Source: Pseudomonadota bacterium (GTDB taxonomy: Bacteria > Pseudomonadota > Gammaproteobacteria > Burkholderiales > Burkholderiaceae_D). From it: a stretch of 5,443 bases of DNA. The notes under the pieces were generated by a model. The model saw only the letters and a program-made list of their open reading frames with translations, was not told where the DNA came from and did no database searches. The stretch is taken from assembly GCA_023420795.1 (NCBI GenBank), contig JAEZVM010000268.1, positions 1-5,443 of the forward strand. Reading direction: 5' to 3'. Positions 4,728 through 5,443 of the stretch are shown here, piece after piece (the first letter of the stretch is position 1; the number at the start of each line of letters is the position of its first letter). Position numbers and translations under genes: made by a program.

Positions 4728-5443
4728 CTATCGCTGCATCGACTCCCACACCTTCTGCAGCCGTTTGACCGATACCGGCATCGGCGTGCGCAGCTCCTGC
4801 GCGAACAGCGATACGCGCAACTCCTCCAGCAGCCACCGGAATTCTGTCATCCTCGGATCTGCGCTCTTCTGCCGATCTTTCTGCGCGCGCTGCCACGGCA
4901 TCGCCACCTGCGCCCATTCAGCCATCAGACGCGCGTCGCGGGCGGGATCGACGCGCAGCTTGTCCAGCCGCACATTGATCGCCTTCAGGTAGCGCGGAAA
5001 ATGCGTGAGCTGCGTGTAGTCGTTGTCGGCGATGAAGCGCTTGCCGATCAATGCCTGCAACTGCGACTGAATGTCGACAATGCTTTGCGCATGTGCTTTC
5101 GCGCCTTGAAGCTTCTTCGGCAGCGTGTAGTACTCGGCCAGAATCTGCGACGCGAGACGCGCGATCTCGTTGACCAGCAGGCCGAGGCGCGACTTTCCCT
5201 CATCCTTGCGCCGGTTGAATTCCTCCGCGTTCGTTGGAAGCGGCTCCTGCATGCAGGCGCGCTCCAGTCCGGCGTGGATGATCTGGTCGCGCAATTCCTC
5301 CTGCGTGCCGAGCGACATGAATTGCATGCCCATCTGCTGCAGGCCGGGGATGTTCTTTTCCAGGTACTTCAGTTGCTCCTTCAATTGCAGCGCGAACAGC
5401 CTTCGCAGACCGAGACGGTGCACGCGCGCGGATTCGGTCGGGT
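4728..5443 (-). CDS. hrpA: ATP-dependent RNA helicase HrpA, C-terminal part (5' end outside window)
   Basis: This is the last 237-238 residues of a DEAH-box RNA helicase, open to the window edge and ending at TAG 4728-4730. HrpA is a cytoplasmic RNA helicase linked in E. coli to mRNA processing and rescue of collided ribosomes. The visible part is the C-terminal domain specific to bacterial HrpA (DUF3418 type), recognised from LFALQLKEQLKYLEKNIPGL near the window edge, THFPRYLKAINVRLDKL in the middle, and FRWLLEELRVSLFAQELRTP with PVSVKRLQKVWE at the end. The helicase core (Walker A, DEAH) lies upstream and is not seen. Full-length HrpA is about 1300 residues, so less than a fifth is present. 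The apparent start at 5423 (GTG) is internal; in-frame codons continue to base 5441. No T-rich terminator was found after the stop. Confidence 0.94.
   Translation of the reverse strand, partial: PTESARVHRLGLRRLFALQLKEQLKYLEKNIPGLQQMGMQFMSLGTQEELRDQIIHAGLERACMQEPLPTNAEEFNRRKDEGKSRLGLLVNEIARLASQILAEYYTLPKKLQGAKAHAQSIVDIQSQLQALIGKRFIADNDYTQLTHFPRYLKAINVRLDKLRVDPARDARLMAEWAQVAMPWQRAQKDRQKSADPRMTEFRWLLEELRVSLFAQELRTPMPVSVKRLQKVWESMQR

Noticed and set aside
4297..4992. Open frame on the + strand spanning the hrpA/xdhC gap
   Set aside because: It is antisense to two well-supported genes and crosses their promoter gap; the translation has no recognisable motif.

Overview
The window is GC-rich, densely coding bacterial chromosome. 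The proteins suggest a betaproteobacterium, most likely Burkholderiales: a class III-fold Orn/Lys/Arg decarboxylase next to dcd, a Dcd beginning MSIKSDKWIRRMA, and HrpA with its long C-terminal domain. The lineage is inferred from protein resemblance and gene order recalled from memory, not from a search.

Layout. On the + strand are the 3' end of a PLP-dependent basic amino acid decarboxylase (1-651), an intrinsic terminator (658-682) and a complete beta-class carbonic anhydrase (717-1334). A long imperfect palindrome (1361-1442) lies between two convergent genes. Everything after it is on the - strand. Read in their direction of transcription, these genes are hrpA (3' part, 5443-4728), an XdhC/CoxI-family molybdoenzyme maturation protein (4650-3703), a previously unlisted 21-codon reading frame (3621-3556), an FAD/NAD(P)H oxidoreductase (3559-2237), and dcd (2034-1468).

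How the genes relate. The decarboxylase releases CO2 and the next gene hydrates CO2 to bicarbonate, so the pair makes metabolic sense, although a terminator separates them. The XdhC-like protein and the flavin reductase look like a small accessory module. XdhC proteins deliver sulfurated molybdenum cofactor to xanthine-dehydrogenase-type enzymes, and the reductase resembles the single-chain NAD(P)H:acceptor reductases that pass electrons to or from ferredoxins or metalloenzymes. No molybdoenzyme is present here, so the partner must be encoded elsewhere. Dcd (dCTP to dUTP) and HrpA (DEAH RNA helicase) are housekeeping genes on either side of this module.

The observations most worth checking are two. 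First, the short reading frame in front of the oxidoreductase has its own Shine-Dalgarno, contains a Cys-Ala-Cys motif, and its stop overlaps the oxidoreductase start as ATGA. Second, all six mismatches of the palindrome downstream of dcd become G-U wobbles only in the - strand RNA, which points to that strand as the one where an RNA hairpin has been maintained. No CRISPR array, rRNA, tRNA, transposase or phage gene was seen.
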